NCBI RefSeq assembly: GCF_019091135.1
Contig: NZ_JAGXJW010000041.1
Location: 1 to 64,000 of the forward strand
Reading direction: 5' to 3'
DNA from: Cohnella sp. GbtcB17
GTDB taxonomy: Bacteria > Bacillota > Bacilli > Paenibacillales > Paenibacillaceae
DNA length: 64,000 nucleotides
The notes below the pieces were generated by a model that had not been told where the DNA came from, did not search any database, and worked only from the letters and a program-made list of their open reading frames with translations. Of this stretch, positions 50,895 through 61,352 are shown piece after piece. Positions within the stretch are counted from its first letter, which is position 1. Each line of letters starts with the position of its first letter. The position numbers and the translations under genes are program-made.

Positions 50895-53800
50895 TTGTCG
50901 AATTTGCAGGTTATGACAAGAAAACCGTTATCCACTCGCCAATATATCGCCGTCGCCGTGCTTTTCTTCGCCGTCCTTCTGGGCCTCAGATGGTCCTGGA
51001 CCCATCTCTTTTTCCCGATCACGTACCCCGTCATCGAGGACGGCGTGCTCGATCTGCGCGGCGTCGATCTGGAAGCCTCGCCGCCGTTCGCGCTGGACGG
51101 CGAGTGGCAGTTCTATCCTTCACGCCTCCTCTCCGAGGAAGAGGCCAGGGCGGAGACGTACGCGTCCCGTCCCATTCAAGTGCCGGGCGACTGGCGCAGC
51201 GCGCTGGACGCCCACGACGGAGCGCCCTCCTACGGCTATGGCACGTACCGGCTGCGCATCCTGACCGACCCGCTGGAGAAGCCGGTCACGGCATGGCTCA
51301 ACCGCGTCCAGTCCTCCGCCTTCGTGTCGATGAACGGCTTTTCGGAAGGCACGATCGGCCGGGTGGGCGCGACCAAGGAGACCTATATGCCCAGGAGCGT
51401 CTCCTTCACCTCGACCTATGACGCCGTCGGCGCGACGGAGATCGATCTACTCGTGCAGGTATCGAACTTTGACCATCCCTTGATGGGCGGCTTCTCCCGT
51501 TCCGTGCTGTTCGGCGCGGCGTCGTCGATCGACTTCATCAGATGGTATTCGATCGGCTTTCAGATGATCACCTTCGTTGTGTTGATGCTCCACGGCCTCT
51601 ACGCCGTCATTCTGTATTTGCTCAACCGGCGCGACCGGACGTTCCTGCTCTTCAGCCTGCTCACGCTCGCCGCGGGATTGACCGTGACTTCAGACCATGA
51701 CAACCTGCTTATGCTCTGGCTGCCGATCGACTTCGCCTGGAGTCTTAAGATCCGTCTGTTCTCGTACATGTGGCTGTCCTTTCTCATACTTCTGATTTAC
51801 AAAAGGTTCAGTACGGAGCCCATCTGGAGGGCAGGGTTCCGGGTCTTCTTCGGCGCATTATGCGCCTATACGGCGTTCGTTGCCATCGTGCCGGCCTCTT
51901 GGGTATACATATCGCGCCATTATTACCTGTTCAGCATTTTCTACCTTGTGCCGTTCGCGAGGATGGGCTGGCTCATCGTCCGGATGTATGTCCGCAGGCG
52001 CAACGAAGAAGGCTCCGTGTTCCTCATGGCTTCAGGTCTGGCTGTGCTGTCGAGCGTCGTCGGGGGCATAATCGAATTTATGCCTACGTACTATCCGATC
52101 GACGTCCTCGTTGCAATCATCGGCTTTTCGTCGTACTGGTTCCAGGTCTACTTCCGCAACGCCAGGGAGAACGCGCAGCTCAACGAACGTCTGCGTGCCG
52201 CCGACAAGCTGAAGGACGAGTTTCTGGCCAACACGTCGCATGAGCTTCGCACGCCGCTGCACGGCATCATGAATATAGCGGAAAACGTGATGGCCCGGGA
52301 ACGCAAGCGTCTCAGCGACGGCGCCCTCAAGGACATGGACCTGCTCGTCGGCGTCAGCCGGCGCATGTCGCACTTGCTGAACGATCTTCTCGACGTCGCC
52401 CGGCTGCAGGACGGCGGCGTCAAGCTGCGGATGGCGCCGATGCGCATCCAGTCGGTCGTGCCGGGCGTGCTGGACATGTTGGGCTTTCTCGCGGAGAGCA
52501 AGACCGTCCGCTTGCGCGCGGACATTCCCGAGACGCTGCCCGCTGTCCTCGCGGACGAGCAGCGCGTCGTGCAGATTCTGTACAATTTGCTGCACAATGC
52601 GGTCAAGTTCACCGACGAAGGTGCCGTCGCCGTGTCCGCCGCGCTGCAGGGCGGGCGCGTCCGCATCACGGTGTCCGATACCGGCAGCGGCATGGACGAG
52701 GCCACGCAGAATCGCGTCTTCCAGCGTTACGAGCAAGGCGCCGACGGCTACGGCGACGGCATCGGGCTCGGTCTCAGCATCTCCAGACAGCTCGCGGAGC
52801 TGCATGGCGGCACGCTGACAGTGCGGTCCGCGCCGGGCGAGGGGGCTGCGTTCAGCTTCGATCTGCCGGTCGCGGAGTCCGCATTGGCGTCGTCGGATGC
52901 GGAGGCTGCGGCGAATAGACCTGCCACCGCCGCGGAAACGACGGATTCATCGTCTGCCGCAGAAGAAGCCGCCCGTCGCAGCGACGATGCGAAACCGAGC
53001 GATGCTGCAGAGCCGGGCGAAGCGCTCGCCGGCGACCGGCTCGGATCGGCATGGGATGGATCGGCGTCGGACGGCTCCGCGCAAGTCGCCGCAGCTGCGC
53101 TGCTTGGAGCGCAGGAAACGCGCGCGCGCATCCTCGCCGTCGACGACGATCCGGTGAACCTGACGGTGCTCGCCGGCATTCTCTCCAACGAGCCGTACGA
53201 TATCTCGTACGTCCGTTCGGCGCAGGAAGCTCTCGCTATGCTTGGCGGACGCAGATGGGACCTGCTCATCGCCGACGTGATGATGCCGCGCATGTCCGGC
53301 TACGAGCTGACGCAAACCGTCAGGACGCGCTACAATGCCTCCGAGCTGCCGATTCTGCTCCTTACCGCGCGCAGCCAGCCTGCCGATATTTATGCGGGAT
53401 TTCAGGCGGGCGCAAGCGATTATGTCGCCAAGCCGGTGGATGCCCTCGAGCTGCGCTACCGCATCCGCGCGCTCGTCGCGCTCAAGCTGTCGGCCAGCGA
53501 GCGCCTGCGGCTGGAGGCCGCCTATCTGCAAGCCCAGATCCAGCCGCACTTCGTCGTCAATACGCTGAACTCGATCGTTTCGCTGGGCGAGACCGACCCC
53601 GACCGCATGCGGGAGCTCGGTCATGCGTTCGCCTCGTTTCTGCGCTTGAGCTTCGACTCCCTCAATACCGAGGAGCTGGTCGTGCTGTCGCATGAGGTCC
53701 GGCTCACCGAGACCTATCTGTTCATCGAGCGCGAGCGCTTCCCCGACAGGCTGCGGGTCGTCTGGGAGACGGAGCCCGGCCTGGAGCCGTACGTGCCGCC

Positions 53801-54119
53801 GCTCTCGATCCAGCCGCTCGTCGAAAATGCGGTCAAGCACGGCGTGCTCCGGCAAAGCGAGGGCGGCACGGTGCGCATCCGGATCTTGCGCGCCGACGGC
53901 CTTGTCCGCATCGAAGTCGGCGACGACGGCGTCGGCATGACCGCCGAACAGGCAAGGCAGGCTCTGTCGCAGCCGGCGTCCGGCCGCCACGGCGTCGGCC
54001 TGTACAATACCAACCGCCGGCTCAAACGCTTGTACGGCGCGGGCCTCCATATCGTCAGCCAACCCGGGCAAGGCACGACCGTCTCCTTCGAAGTGCCGGA
54101 ACGGACAGGGCTGAGGTAA
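50895..54119 (+). CDS. 7TM-DISM hybrid sensor with two kinase modules and a receiver
   Basis: 1074 residues. N-terminal helix, then an extracellular DISM-type beta-sandwich (about 45-205, FALDGEWQFYPSRLL), seven membrane helices (about 210-420), HisKA with NTSHELRTPLHGI, a first HATPase with LLHNAVKFTDEG and GIGLGLSISRQLAELHGG, and an Ala/Ser/acidic linker. A receiver follows with acceptor Asp in LLIADVMMPRMSGYEL. Last is a LytS/YesM-type kinase (PHFVVNTLNSIVSL) with its own HATPase (PLVENAVKHGVL). In most LytS/YesM kinases the motif is PHFLFN or PHFLYN; here VVN. TTG start 27 bp after the previous kinase; ATG 50913 is an alternative. Probably in one operon with the two-component pair. Confidence 0.92.
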   Translation: MSNLQVMTRKPLSTRQYIAVAVLFFAVLLGLRWSWTHLFFPITYPVIEDGVLDLRGVDLEASPPFALDGEWQFYPSRLLSEEEARAETYASRPIQVPGDWRSALDAHDGAPSYGYGTYRLRILTDPLEKPVTAWLNRVQSSAFVSMNGFSEGTIGRVGATKETYMPRSVSFTSTYDAVGATEIDLLVQVSNFDHPLMGGFSRSVLFGAASSIDFIRWYSIGFQMITFVVLMLHGLYAVILYLLNRRDRTFLLFSLLTLAAGLTVTSDHDNLLMLWLPIDFAWSLKIRLFSYMWLSFLILLIYKRFSTEPIWRAGFRVFFGALCAYTAFVAIVPASWVYISRHYYLFSIFYLVPFARMGWLIVRMYVRRRNEEGSVFLMASGLAVLSSVVGGIIEFMPTYYPIDVLVAIIGFSSYWFQVYFRNARENAQLNERLRAADKLKDEFLANTSHELRTPLHGIMNIAENVMARERKRLSDGALKDMDLLVGVSRRMSHLLNDLLDVARLQDGGVKLRMAPMRIQSVVPGVLDMLGFLAESKTVRLRADIPETLPAVLADEQRVVQILYNLLHNAVKFTDEGAVAVSAALQGGRVRITVSDTGSGMDEATQNRVFQRYEQGADGYGDGIGLGLSISRQLAELHGGTLTVRSAPGEGAAFSFDLPVAESALASSDAEAAANRPATAAETTDSSSAAEEAARRSDDAKPSDAAEPGEALAGDRLGSAWDGSASDGSAQVAAAALLGAQETRARILAVDDDPVNLTVLAGILSNEPYDISYVRSAQEALAMLGGRRWDLLIADVMMPRMSGYELTQTVRTRYNASELPILLLTARSQPADIYAGFQAGASDYVAKPVDALELRYRIRALVALKLSASERLRLEAAYLQAQIQPHFVVNTLNSIVSLGETDPDRMRELGHAFASFLRLSFDSLNTEELVVLSHEVRLTETYLFIERERFPDRLRVVWETEPGLEPYVPPLSIQPLVENAVKHGVLRQSEGGTVRIRILRADGLVRIEVGDDGVGMTAEQARQALSQPASGRHGVGLYNTNRRLKRLYGAGLHIVSQPGQGTTVSFEVPERTGLR

Positions 54120-54146
54120 TTGAAGCGGAAAATGCAGAAGCTTTCC

Positions 54147-54352
54147 GGGCGTTGCAGAGATGGCGTTAGCGCCCTTTTGCACTTATCGGCGCCTTTGAGA
54201 GCGTCGCAGTGGTGGTGTTAGCGCCCTTTTGCGCTTATCGGCACCTTTCTGAGCGTCACAGAGGTGGCGTTAACGCCCTTTTGCACTTATCGGCACCTTT
54301 TCGAGCGTCGCAGTGGTCGCGTTAGTGCCTTTTTGGGTCCATCGGCATCGCG
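54147..54352. repeat. Tandem array B, four units of 52 bp
   Basis: Unit core is GAGCGTCGCAGTGGTGGCG, then TTAGCGCCCTTTTGCGCTTA, then TCGGCACCTTT. Units one to three are exactly 52 bp and close to identical; the fourth diverges after GTTAGTGCC. It begins 27 bp after the hybrid kinase stop. Confidence 0.9.
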
Positions 54353-54422
54353 TTGTGCGGTTTTTCGGTGTAACACCGCTCTCGCTCCCGAGTGTCGGCC
54401 TGCGAGAGTTGCGCGGTGATAT

Positions 54423-54855
54423 CGCACAACGGCGCGCCCATGGCACCCTTCCACCCAGAGTTACACGGTTTTACCGCACAACGGCGCTCCCATGGCACCT
54501 TCCACCCAGAGTTACACGGTTTTACCGCACAACGGCGCGCCCATGGCACTTTCCACCCAGAGTTACACGATTTTACCGCACAACGGCGCTCCCATGACAC
54601 CTTCCACCCAGAGCTACACGGTTTTACCGCACAACGGCGCTCCCATGACACCTTCCGCCCAGGAGTTACATGATTTTATCGCACAACGGCGCTCCCATGG
54701 CACCTTCCACCCAGAGTTACACGGTTTTACCGCACAACGGCGCGCCCATGACACCTTTCACCCAGAGTTACACGGTTTTATCGTACAACGGCGCGCCCGA
54801 GACACCATCAGTCTGGAATTACACGGTTCCACCGCACAACGGCGCTCCCCCAGCC
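54423..54855. repeat. Tandem array C, eight full units of 51 bp plus a partial
   Basis: Unit core is CGCACAACGGCGCTCCCATG, then GCACCTTCCACCCAGAGTTA, then CACGGTTTTAC. Units two, three, four and six differ at only a few positions; the eighth is divergent. The fifth has an extra base (52 bp), which breaks frame, so the 17-residue periodic peptides in several frames are probably not real proteins. Confidence 0.92.
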
Positions 54856-54870
54856 GCCGGGTCTCCATAT

Positions 54871-54908
54871 CAAAACGAAAGAAGCCCGCGCCCCCAGGCA
54901 CGAACTTC
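54871..54908 (-). terminator. Terminator of the BI-1-family gene
   Basis: GAAGCCCGCGCC (54880-54891) and GGCACGAACTTC (54897-54908) form a stem with three G-U pairs on the minus-strand RNA, followed by TTTCGTTTTG. Confidence 0.7.
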
Positions 54909-54935
54909 CTTCGATTCGATTCACAGCCTTCCCGC

Positions 54936-55670
54936 CTAGTCGCGGCTCCGAATCTTCGCCAGCAGCCGGATAATCTCGAGATACAGCCATACCAGCGTCA
55001 CGAGCAGGCCGAACGCGCCGTACCATTCCATGTACTTGGGTGCGCCCTGGCGGGCGCCGTTCTCGATGAAGTCGAAGTCCAGCACGAGATTGAGCGCCGC
55101 AATGATGACGATAAACACGGAGATGCCGATGCCGAGCGGGGTGCTGTCGTGCAGGTACGGCACCGTCACGCCGAACATGCCGAGCACCCAGCTGAGCAGG
55201 TACACGAGCGCGATGCCGGCCGTCGCCGCGAACACGCCGAGCTTGAAGTTCTCGGTCGCCTTGATCAACCGCGTCTTGTAGGCGAGCAGCAGCGCGATGA
55301 AGATGCCCATCGTCAGCAGCGCGGCCTGAAGCGTGATGCCGTCGTAGTAAGATTCGTAATTCGCCGATATCGCGCCAAGGAATACACCCTCCGCCACCGC
55401 GTAGACCGGCGCCAGATAAGGCGCCGTCTTCGGCGCGAAGCTGATGACGAGCGCCAGCACGAAGCCGAGGATCGCGCCGCCGATCGCGAACGGAATCACG
55501 TCGCCTCCGTCGAAGTAGCTGTTCCAGGCGACGAACGCGCCCGCCATGAGCAGGACGAGCATGATAAACGCCTTGTTCACCGTGCCGTCGATCGTCATCG
55601 TATCCCGGCCGTAAGCCTGGCCCTGCCTTTCAAATGCCTTGTCGTTCAATGTTGGATTGCCGCTGCGCAT
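54936..55670 (-). CDS. Bax inhibitor-1/YccA-family membrane protein
   Basis: 244 residues with seven predicted helices (IMLVLLMAGAFVAW; FAIGGAILGFVLALVISF; APVYAVAEGVFLGAIS, the family signature; and the C-terminal LNLVLDFDFIENGARQGAPK with di-aspartyl sensor-type residues). Family members are pH-sensitive calcium leak channels or protease-associated factors. ATG 55670 was chosen; TTG 55673 directly before it is equally possible. It faces array C. Confidence 0.92.
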   Translation of the reverse strand: MRSGNPTLNDKAFERQGQAYGRDTMTIDGTVNKAFIMLVLLMAGAFVAWNSYFDGGDVIPFAIGGAILGFVLALVISFAPKTAPYLAPVYAVAEGVFLGAISANYESYYDGITLQAALLTMGIFIALLLAYKTRLIKATENFKLGVFAATAGIALVYLLSWVLGMFGVTVPYLHDSTPLGIGISVFIVIIAALNLVLDFDFIENGARQGAPKYMEWYGAFGLLVTLVWLYLEIIRLLAKIRSRD

Positions 55671-55762
55671 CAAGTGCGATCCCTCCGCTTCGATTTGCGA
55701 AGATTATATCACGCACGCCCACAGCCTGCCATTAAATTCCACCCATATTCCACGTGGAACAA

Positions 55763-57424
<1,662 letters not shown>

Positions 57425-57608
57425 AGTTGATCGACTCCGTCAGTTCTTTGTTCGCCCGCTCTTCCCCGTTCCCGGCGATGCGCAAGGGTTGTCCATTTGA
57501 TCGTATCATAAATACGTCGAATCTTGCGACGAGGTTCGATACATTGTGGGAATCGCTCCTCTTTTTTGATACAATAGACCAAACATTCACACGGATAAGG
57601 GGATCGAG

Positions 57609-58997
57609 ATGGAATATATCAGCACCCGGGGCCAGGTGGCTCCCCTCGGTTTTATCGACGCGATTCTGATGGGACTGGCGGACGACGGCGGTCTGCTCGT
57701 GCCCAAGGCTGTGCCGCAAGTGGACGCCGCGACGCTGCAGGCATGGGGCAAGCTCACCTACGCGGAGCTGGCGCTCGAGATCTTCACCTTATATATCGGA
57801 AACGAGATTCCGCGCGAAGAGCTGCAGCGGCTGGTCGAGGACAGCTACGGTACGTTCCGCGACGTCGACGTGACGCCGGTGCGGCGCATCAACAATGGGC
57901 TGTACGTGCTCGAGCTGTTCCACGGGCCGACCTTCGCGTTCAAGGATATCGCCCTTCAGTTCCTTGGCAATCTGTACGCGTACGTATCGAAGCAGACGAA
58001 TTCGATCATCCACATCCTCGGCGCGACCTCCGGCGATACTGGCGCATCGGCGATCGAAGGCGTGCGCGGCAAAGAAGGCATCCGCATCTGCATCCTGCAC
58101 CCGTCCGGCAAGGTGAGCAAGGTACAGGAGCTGCAGATGACGACCGTGGACGACGCCAACGTGCTTAACCTGGCCGTGGATGGCACGTTCGACGACTGCC
58201 AGCGCATCATCAAAGAGCTGTTCGCCGACGTCGCGTTTAAGCACAAGTACCACCTGCGTGCCATCAACTCGATCAACATCGCGCGCATTCTGGCGCAGAC
58301 CGTCTACTACTTCTATGCATATCTCCAGCTCGCGCAGCAAGGGCAGTCCGAGCGCATGAACTTCAGCGTCCCGACAGGCAACTTCGGCGACATCTTCGCC
58401 GGCTACTTGGCCAAGCGCATGGGACTGCCGATCGGCAAGCTCATCCTCGCCACCAACGAGAACAACATTCTCGAGCGCTTCGTCAACGAGGGCGTATACG
58501 AGCCCGGCGAGTTCCGCGGGACGCACAGCCCGTCGATGGACATCCAGGTGGCGAGCAACTTCGAGCGCTATCTCTACTACCTGTATGGCGAGGACCCGGT
58601 CCAAGTCTCCCGGCTTATGGGGCAGTTCACGACCGAAGGCAGCATCGTCATCCCGTCCGACCGGATGAACCAGGTGCAGGCGGACTTCGCTGCCTATGGC
58701 GTCAAGAACGACGAATGCCTCGATACGATCGGCAACTACTTCGCCAAGTACGACTATCTCCTCGATCCGCATACGGCCTGCGGCGTCGCGGCGAGCGACC
58801 GGCTGACCGAAGAAGGCGAAGTCACGGTGGCGCTCTCGACGGCCCACCCGGCCAAGTTTGACGAGTCGATCCGACTGCGCGGCATCGAGCAGACCTATCC
58901 GGAGCAGATCGGCGCGCTGTTCGGCAAGGCGCAACACCAGAAGCAGGTGGGCGGCTCGAATGCCGAGATCAAGGCGGAGCTGGAGCGTTTTTTCTAA
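57609..58997 (+). CDS. thrC: Threonine synthase
   Basis: 462 residues. PLP lysine in GPTFAFKDIALQFLG, the phosphate-binding loop ILGATSGDTGASAIEG, and the N-terminal YISTRGQVAPLGFIDAILMG with ADDGGLLVP. Converts O-phospho-L-homoserine to threonine. This is the long form (as in E. coli and fungi), not the ~350-residue form of Bacillus subtilis. A possible -10 box TACAAT lies at 57572-57577, ahead of AAGGGGATCG. It is followed by a terminator. Confidence 0.96.
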   Translation: MEYISTRGQVAPLGFIDAILMGLADDGGLLVPKAVPQVDAATLQAWGKLTYAELALEIFTLYIGNEIPREELQRLVEDSYGTFRDVDVTPVRRINNGLYVLELFHGPTFAFKDIALQFLGNLYAYVSKQTNSIIHILGATSGDTGASAIEGVRGKEGIRICILHPSGKVSKVQELQMTTVDDANVLNLAVDGTFDDCQRIIKELFADVAFKHKYHLRAINSINIARILAQTVYYFYAYLQLAQQGQSERMNFSVPTGNFGDIFAGYLAKRMGLPIGKLILATNENNILERFVNEGVYEPGEFRGTHSPSMDIQVASNFERYLYYLYGEDPVQVSRLMGQFTTEGSIVIPSDRMNQVQADFAAYGVKNDECLDTIGNYFAKYDYLLDPHTACGVAASDRLTEEGEVTVALSTAHPAKFDESIRLRGIEQTYPEQIGALFGKAQHQKQVGGSNAEIKAELERFF

Positions 58998-59030
58998 ATA
59001 TATAATCACCCGATTTATAATCTGCAAAAA

Positions 59031-59081
59031 CGGCGGATGGACCCCGCTTCGCTTCGGCGAGCGGCGGGTCCGTCTTTTTTT
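59031..59081 (+). terminator. Terminator after threonine synthase
   Basis: GGACCCCGC near 59039 pairs with GCGGCGGGTCC near 59061-59071, with an imperfect lower stem, then CGTCTTTTTTTATT. Confidence 0.8.
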
Positions 59082-59181
59082 ATTCTCAGGAAGCGTTCAG
59101 CGAGGGTTCACGGAGGATTCAGACAAGCGGGCTATGATGGAATCCGAACGACAACATCAACTATCTGAGGAGGATCTGCCC

Positions 59182-60105
59182 ATGACAAATCCGAAAAAGC
59201 ATAGGAAGCTCGCCGCCACCTCCCTCGCGCTCGCCGTCGCCGTGTTCGGCAGCGCCGTTTCCGTAGGCAGCGCGTTCGCCGCCACGACGACGAATAAGAA
59301 CGCCGCAGCCGTGCAAACGCAAGCGGCCACCCCTGCTGCGACGACCGCGCCGGCCAAGGACGACGGACATCACAGAGGCGGCGGCTTCGGAGCCGGCTGG
59401 AACAACGCCGAGCTGGCAGCGCTGCTGAACCTGACCGAAGACACGCTCAAGGCGCAGCTTAGAGCCGGCAAGACGCTGACCGACATCGCAGCCGCGCAGG
59501 GCGTCGACAAGCAGAAGGTGCAGGACCTGATCCTCTCGGCGATGACCGCGCGGCTGGACAGCCGCCTGGCGGACGGCAAGCTCACGCAGGCTCAGTACGA
59601 CGAGCAGAAGGCGACCCTCGCCGACCGGGCTGCGGATGCGCTGACCAACGCCTTCGCCGGCAAGGGCGGCGGCAAAGGCGGACACGGCGGGCCGGGCGGG
59701 TTTGGCGGCGGCAAGCACGGCGGCTTCGGCGGCCTCGATCTGAAGGATAACGCCGATATTGCCGCCTTGCTCGGATTGACGACGGACGAGCTGTCCGCAC
59801 AGCTCGAGGCCGGCAAGTCGCTCTCCGATCTGGCCGGGGAAAAAGGCGTCGCCGTTGACAAGGTCACGGCCAAGATCGTCACGCTGCTCACGGCGGCGCT
59901 CGACCAACGTCTCGCGGACGGCAAGATCACGCAGACGGCGTACGATGCCATGAAGGCCAAGATTGCCGAGCAGGCTGCCCAAATCGTGAGCCGTTCATTC
60001 ACCGGCCACGACGGCGCGCATGGCGAGGGCGGCAAGGCTCGCGCGGACGCAAACGCAAACGCGACTACGGGCGCTTCAGATGACACCCCGAGCGATGCCA
60101 ATTAA
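59182..60105 (+). CDS. Secreted Gly/Ala-rich protein with two internal repeats
   Basis: 307 residues from ATG 59182 (GAGGAGG eight bases upstream; an earlier start inside thrC is not supported). Signal peptide ends SVGSAFA. Two homologous ~75-residue units follow: LAALLNLTEDTLKAQLRAGK at about 75 and IAALLGLTTDELSAQLEAGK at about 190. Each continues as DIA/DLA-x-GV, then LDSRLADGKLTQAQYD or LDQRLADGKITQTAYD. The units are separated by a GGGKGGHGGPGGFGGGKHGG linker. No enzymatic motif. This repeat occurs in exported proteins of Gram-positives; function unknown. Confidence 0.82.
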   Translation: MTNPKKHRKLAATSLALAVAVFGSAVSVGSAFAATTTNKNAAAVQTQAATPAATTAPAKDDGHHRGGGFGAGWNNAELAALLNLTEDTLKAQLRAGKTLTDIAAAQGVDKQKVQDLILSAMTARLDSRLADGKLTQAQYDEQKATLADRAADALTNAFAGKGGGKGGHGGPGGFGGGKHGGFGGLDLKDNADIAALLGLTTDELSAQLEAGKSLSDLAGEKGVAVDKVTAKIVTLLTAALDQRLADGKITQTAYDAMKAKIAEQAAQIVSRSFTGHDGAHGEGGKARADANANATTGASDDTPSDAN

Positions 60106-60154
60106 TCGCAATCGAGACGAACGCAGATAAGCGCACATCCCCTTGCGCATAGCC

Positions 60155-60196
60155 AAAGCCGCCTTTTCCGACGAACATCGGAAGGGCGGCTTTCGT
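60155..60196. terminator. Terminator between the secreted repeat protein and the ger operon
   Basis: AAAGCCGCCTTTTCCGA pairs with TCGGAAGGGCGGCTTT around GAACA-type loop; useful for the convergent genes on both strands. Confidence 0.8.
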
Positions 60197-60233
60197 TTAC
60201 TGCGCCGGACCGCTGCCCGGCTCTTGCGGAGCC

Positions 60234-61352
60234 TCATTTAACGGAGCCTTCGTCGGCAAAGGCTACGCTGACGCGAATCTGCACGTCCGCCTGCCCGAAC
60301 GCTTCGCCCCAGTTATCCTTGACCTGCTTGAAGCGTTGGTAATGATAGGCCCGCGCGTAAATGCCGAACCCGACGGGGTCGACCTTTTTTTGCTGCAGCT
60401 TGCCGATCAACGCCTCGAACTTGTCGCGCAGCTCCTCCGCGCAAGCGAGCTCGGCTTCCCGCTGGTGGTCGTCGAGGTCCAGCGAAGACAGCTTTTCCAC
60501 GACGCTCGCCGAGAAGCGCACATGCACGGAGAACTTGAACCGGCCTCCCGCATACGCGGAGCCAATCTTCACTTTAACCCGCTCCGTCGAGATGCTGACC
60601 CAGTCCGCTTCCCCCGAGGAGCCGGTCAAGCCGGGCGGCAGGCGAAGAGTGAAGCCGACGGACTCTCCCGTTTTTTTCTGCAGCACCCGCAGCAGAACCG
60701 TCTCCGGCATACTCAGCATGTCGACATACCGCCCCTGATGATCGAGCAACGACGTTCCGTCGATCATGGCATCCTGCTTGATCGACATCTGGGTCAGGAA
60801 AGGCGTCTGTCCCTCTTCGTTCATCTGCCTGTGCAGCTCTTGCAGCGTCGTCGCGACCGACTCCGATCGGTCGGAAGCCGACTTGATCATGCCCATCAGC
60901 ATGAGGGGAAGCATCGGTTGGCTCGGCGAATGGTAGAAGAACAGCTGATCGAGCTTACCGTCGAATAGGATCACCCTCGGCGTGATCGGATTTCTTCCGT
61001 CCCGGAAGTAAATGTCCATGTAGCGGAACCAGTCGGGCGTCTCCTGCACGAACCGCTTCGACAATGCGATAACCTTGATTTTTCTGCCGTTGAAGGATCC
61101 TACCGTGAAGGCGTCCAGCTTGCCCCGCCCTTGGCGCTGCGTGTTCGCGACAACTTTGAGCTCCTGGCTCTTTTTCTCGGCCTTGCTGAACACCGGGATC
61201 GACGTATAGCTCATCGTACGATGGTCTTCTGTGATGTCCACGCCCGCGACGAGCGACAGCGAAGCATCCTCCAGGTCCACTCGGTCGTAGCAGCCCGTCA
61301 GCGGACCGAGCGACAGCAGCGCCACGCCCAGCTTGCGCGCGATCCTTTTCAC
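60234..61352 (-). CDS. Ger(x)C-family spore germination lipoprotein
   Basis: 372 residues, lipobox LTGC (Cys21), then the GerC pattern CYDRVDLEDASLSLVAGVDI, TQRQGRGKLDAFTVGSFNGR and the C-terminal KVDPVGFGIYARAYHYQRFKQ. It forms the germinant receptor with the A and B subunits in the spore inner membrane. Start overlaps the stop of the B gene (ATGA). Third gene of the operon. Confidence 0.95.
   Translation of the reverse strand: MKRIARKLGVALLSLGPLTGCYDRVDLEDASLSLVAGVDITEDHRTMSYTSIPVFSKAEKKSQELKVVANTQRQGRGKLDAFTVGSFNGRKIKVIALSKRFVQETPDWFRYMDIYFRDGRNPITPRVILFDGKLDQLFFYHSPSQPMLPLMLMGMIKSASDRSESVATTLQELHRQMNEEGQTPFLTQMSIKQDAMIDGTSLLDHQGRYVDMLSMPETVLLRVLQKKTGESVGFTLRLPPGLTGSSGEADWVSISTERVKVKIGSAYAGGRFKFSVHVRFSASVVEKLSSLDLDDHQREAELACAEELRDKFEALIGKLQQKKVDPVGFGIYARAYHYQRFKQVKDNWGEAFGQADVQIRVSVAFADEGSVK

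Larger units (their letters stand above)
54120..54935. other. Intergenic region filled by tandem arrays B and C
   Basis: 816 bp between the hybrid kinase and the BI-1-family gene, which converge. Array B (54147-54352), array C (54423-54855) and the BI-1 terminator (54871-54908) occupy most of it. No gene is supported. Confidence 0.85.

Noticed and set aside
54423..54855. CRISPR array
   Set aside because: The whole 51-bp unit repeats, without unique spacers between short repeats, and no cas gene is near.
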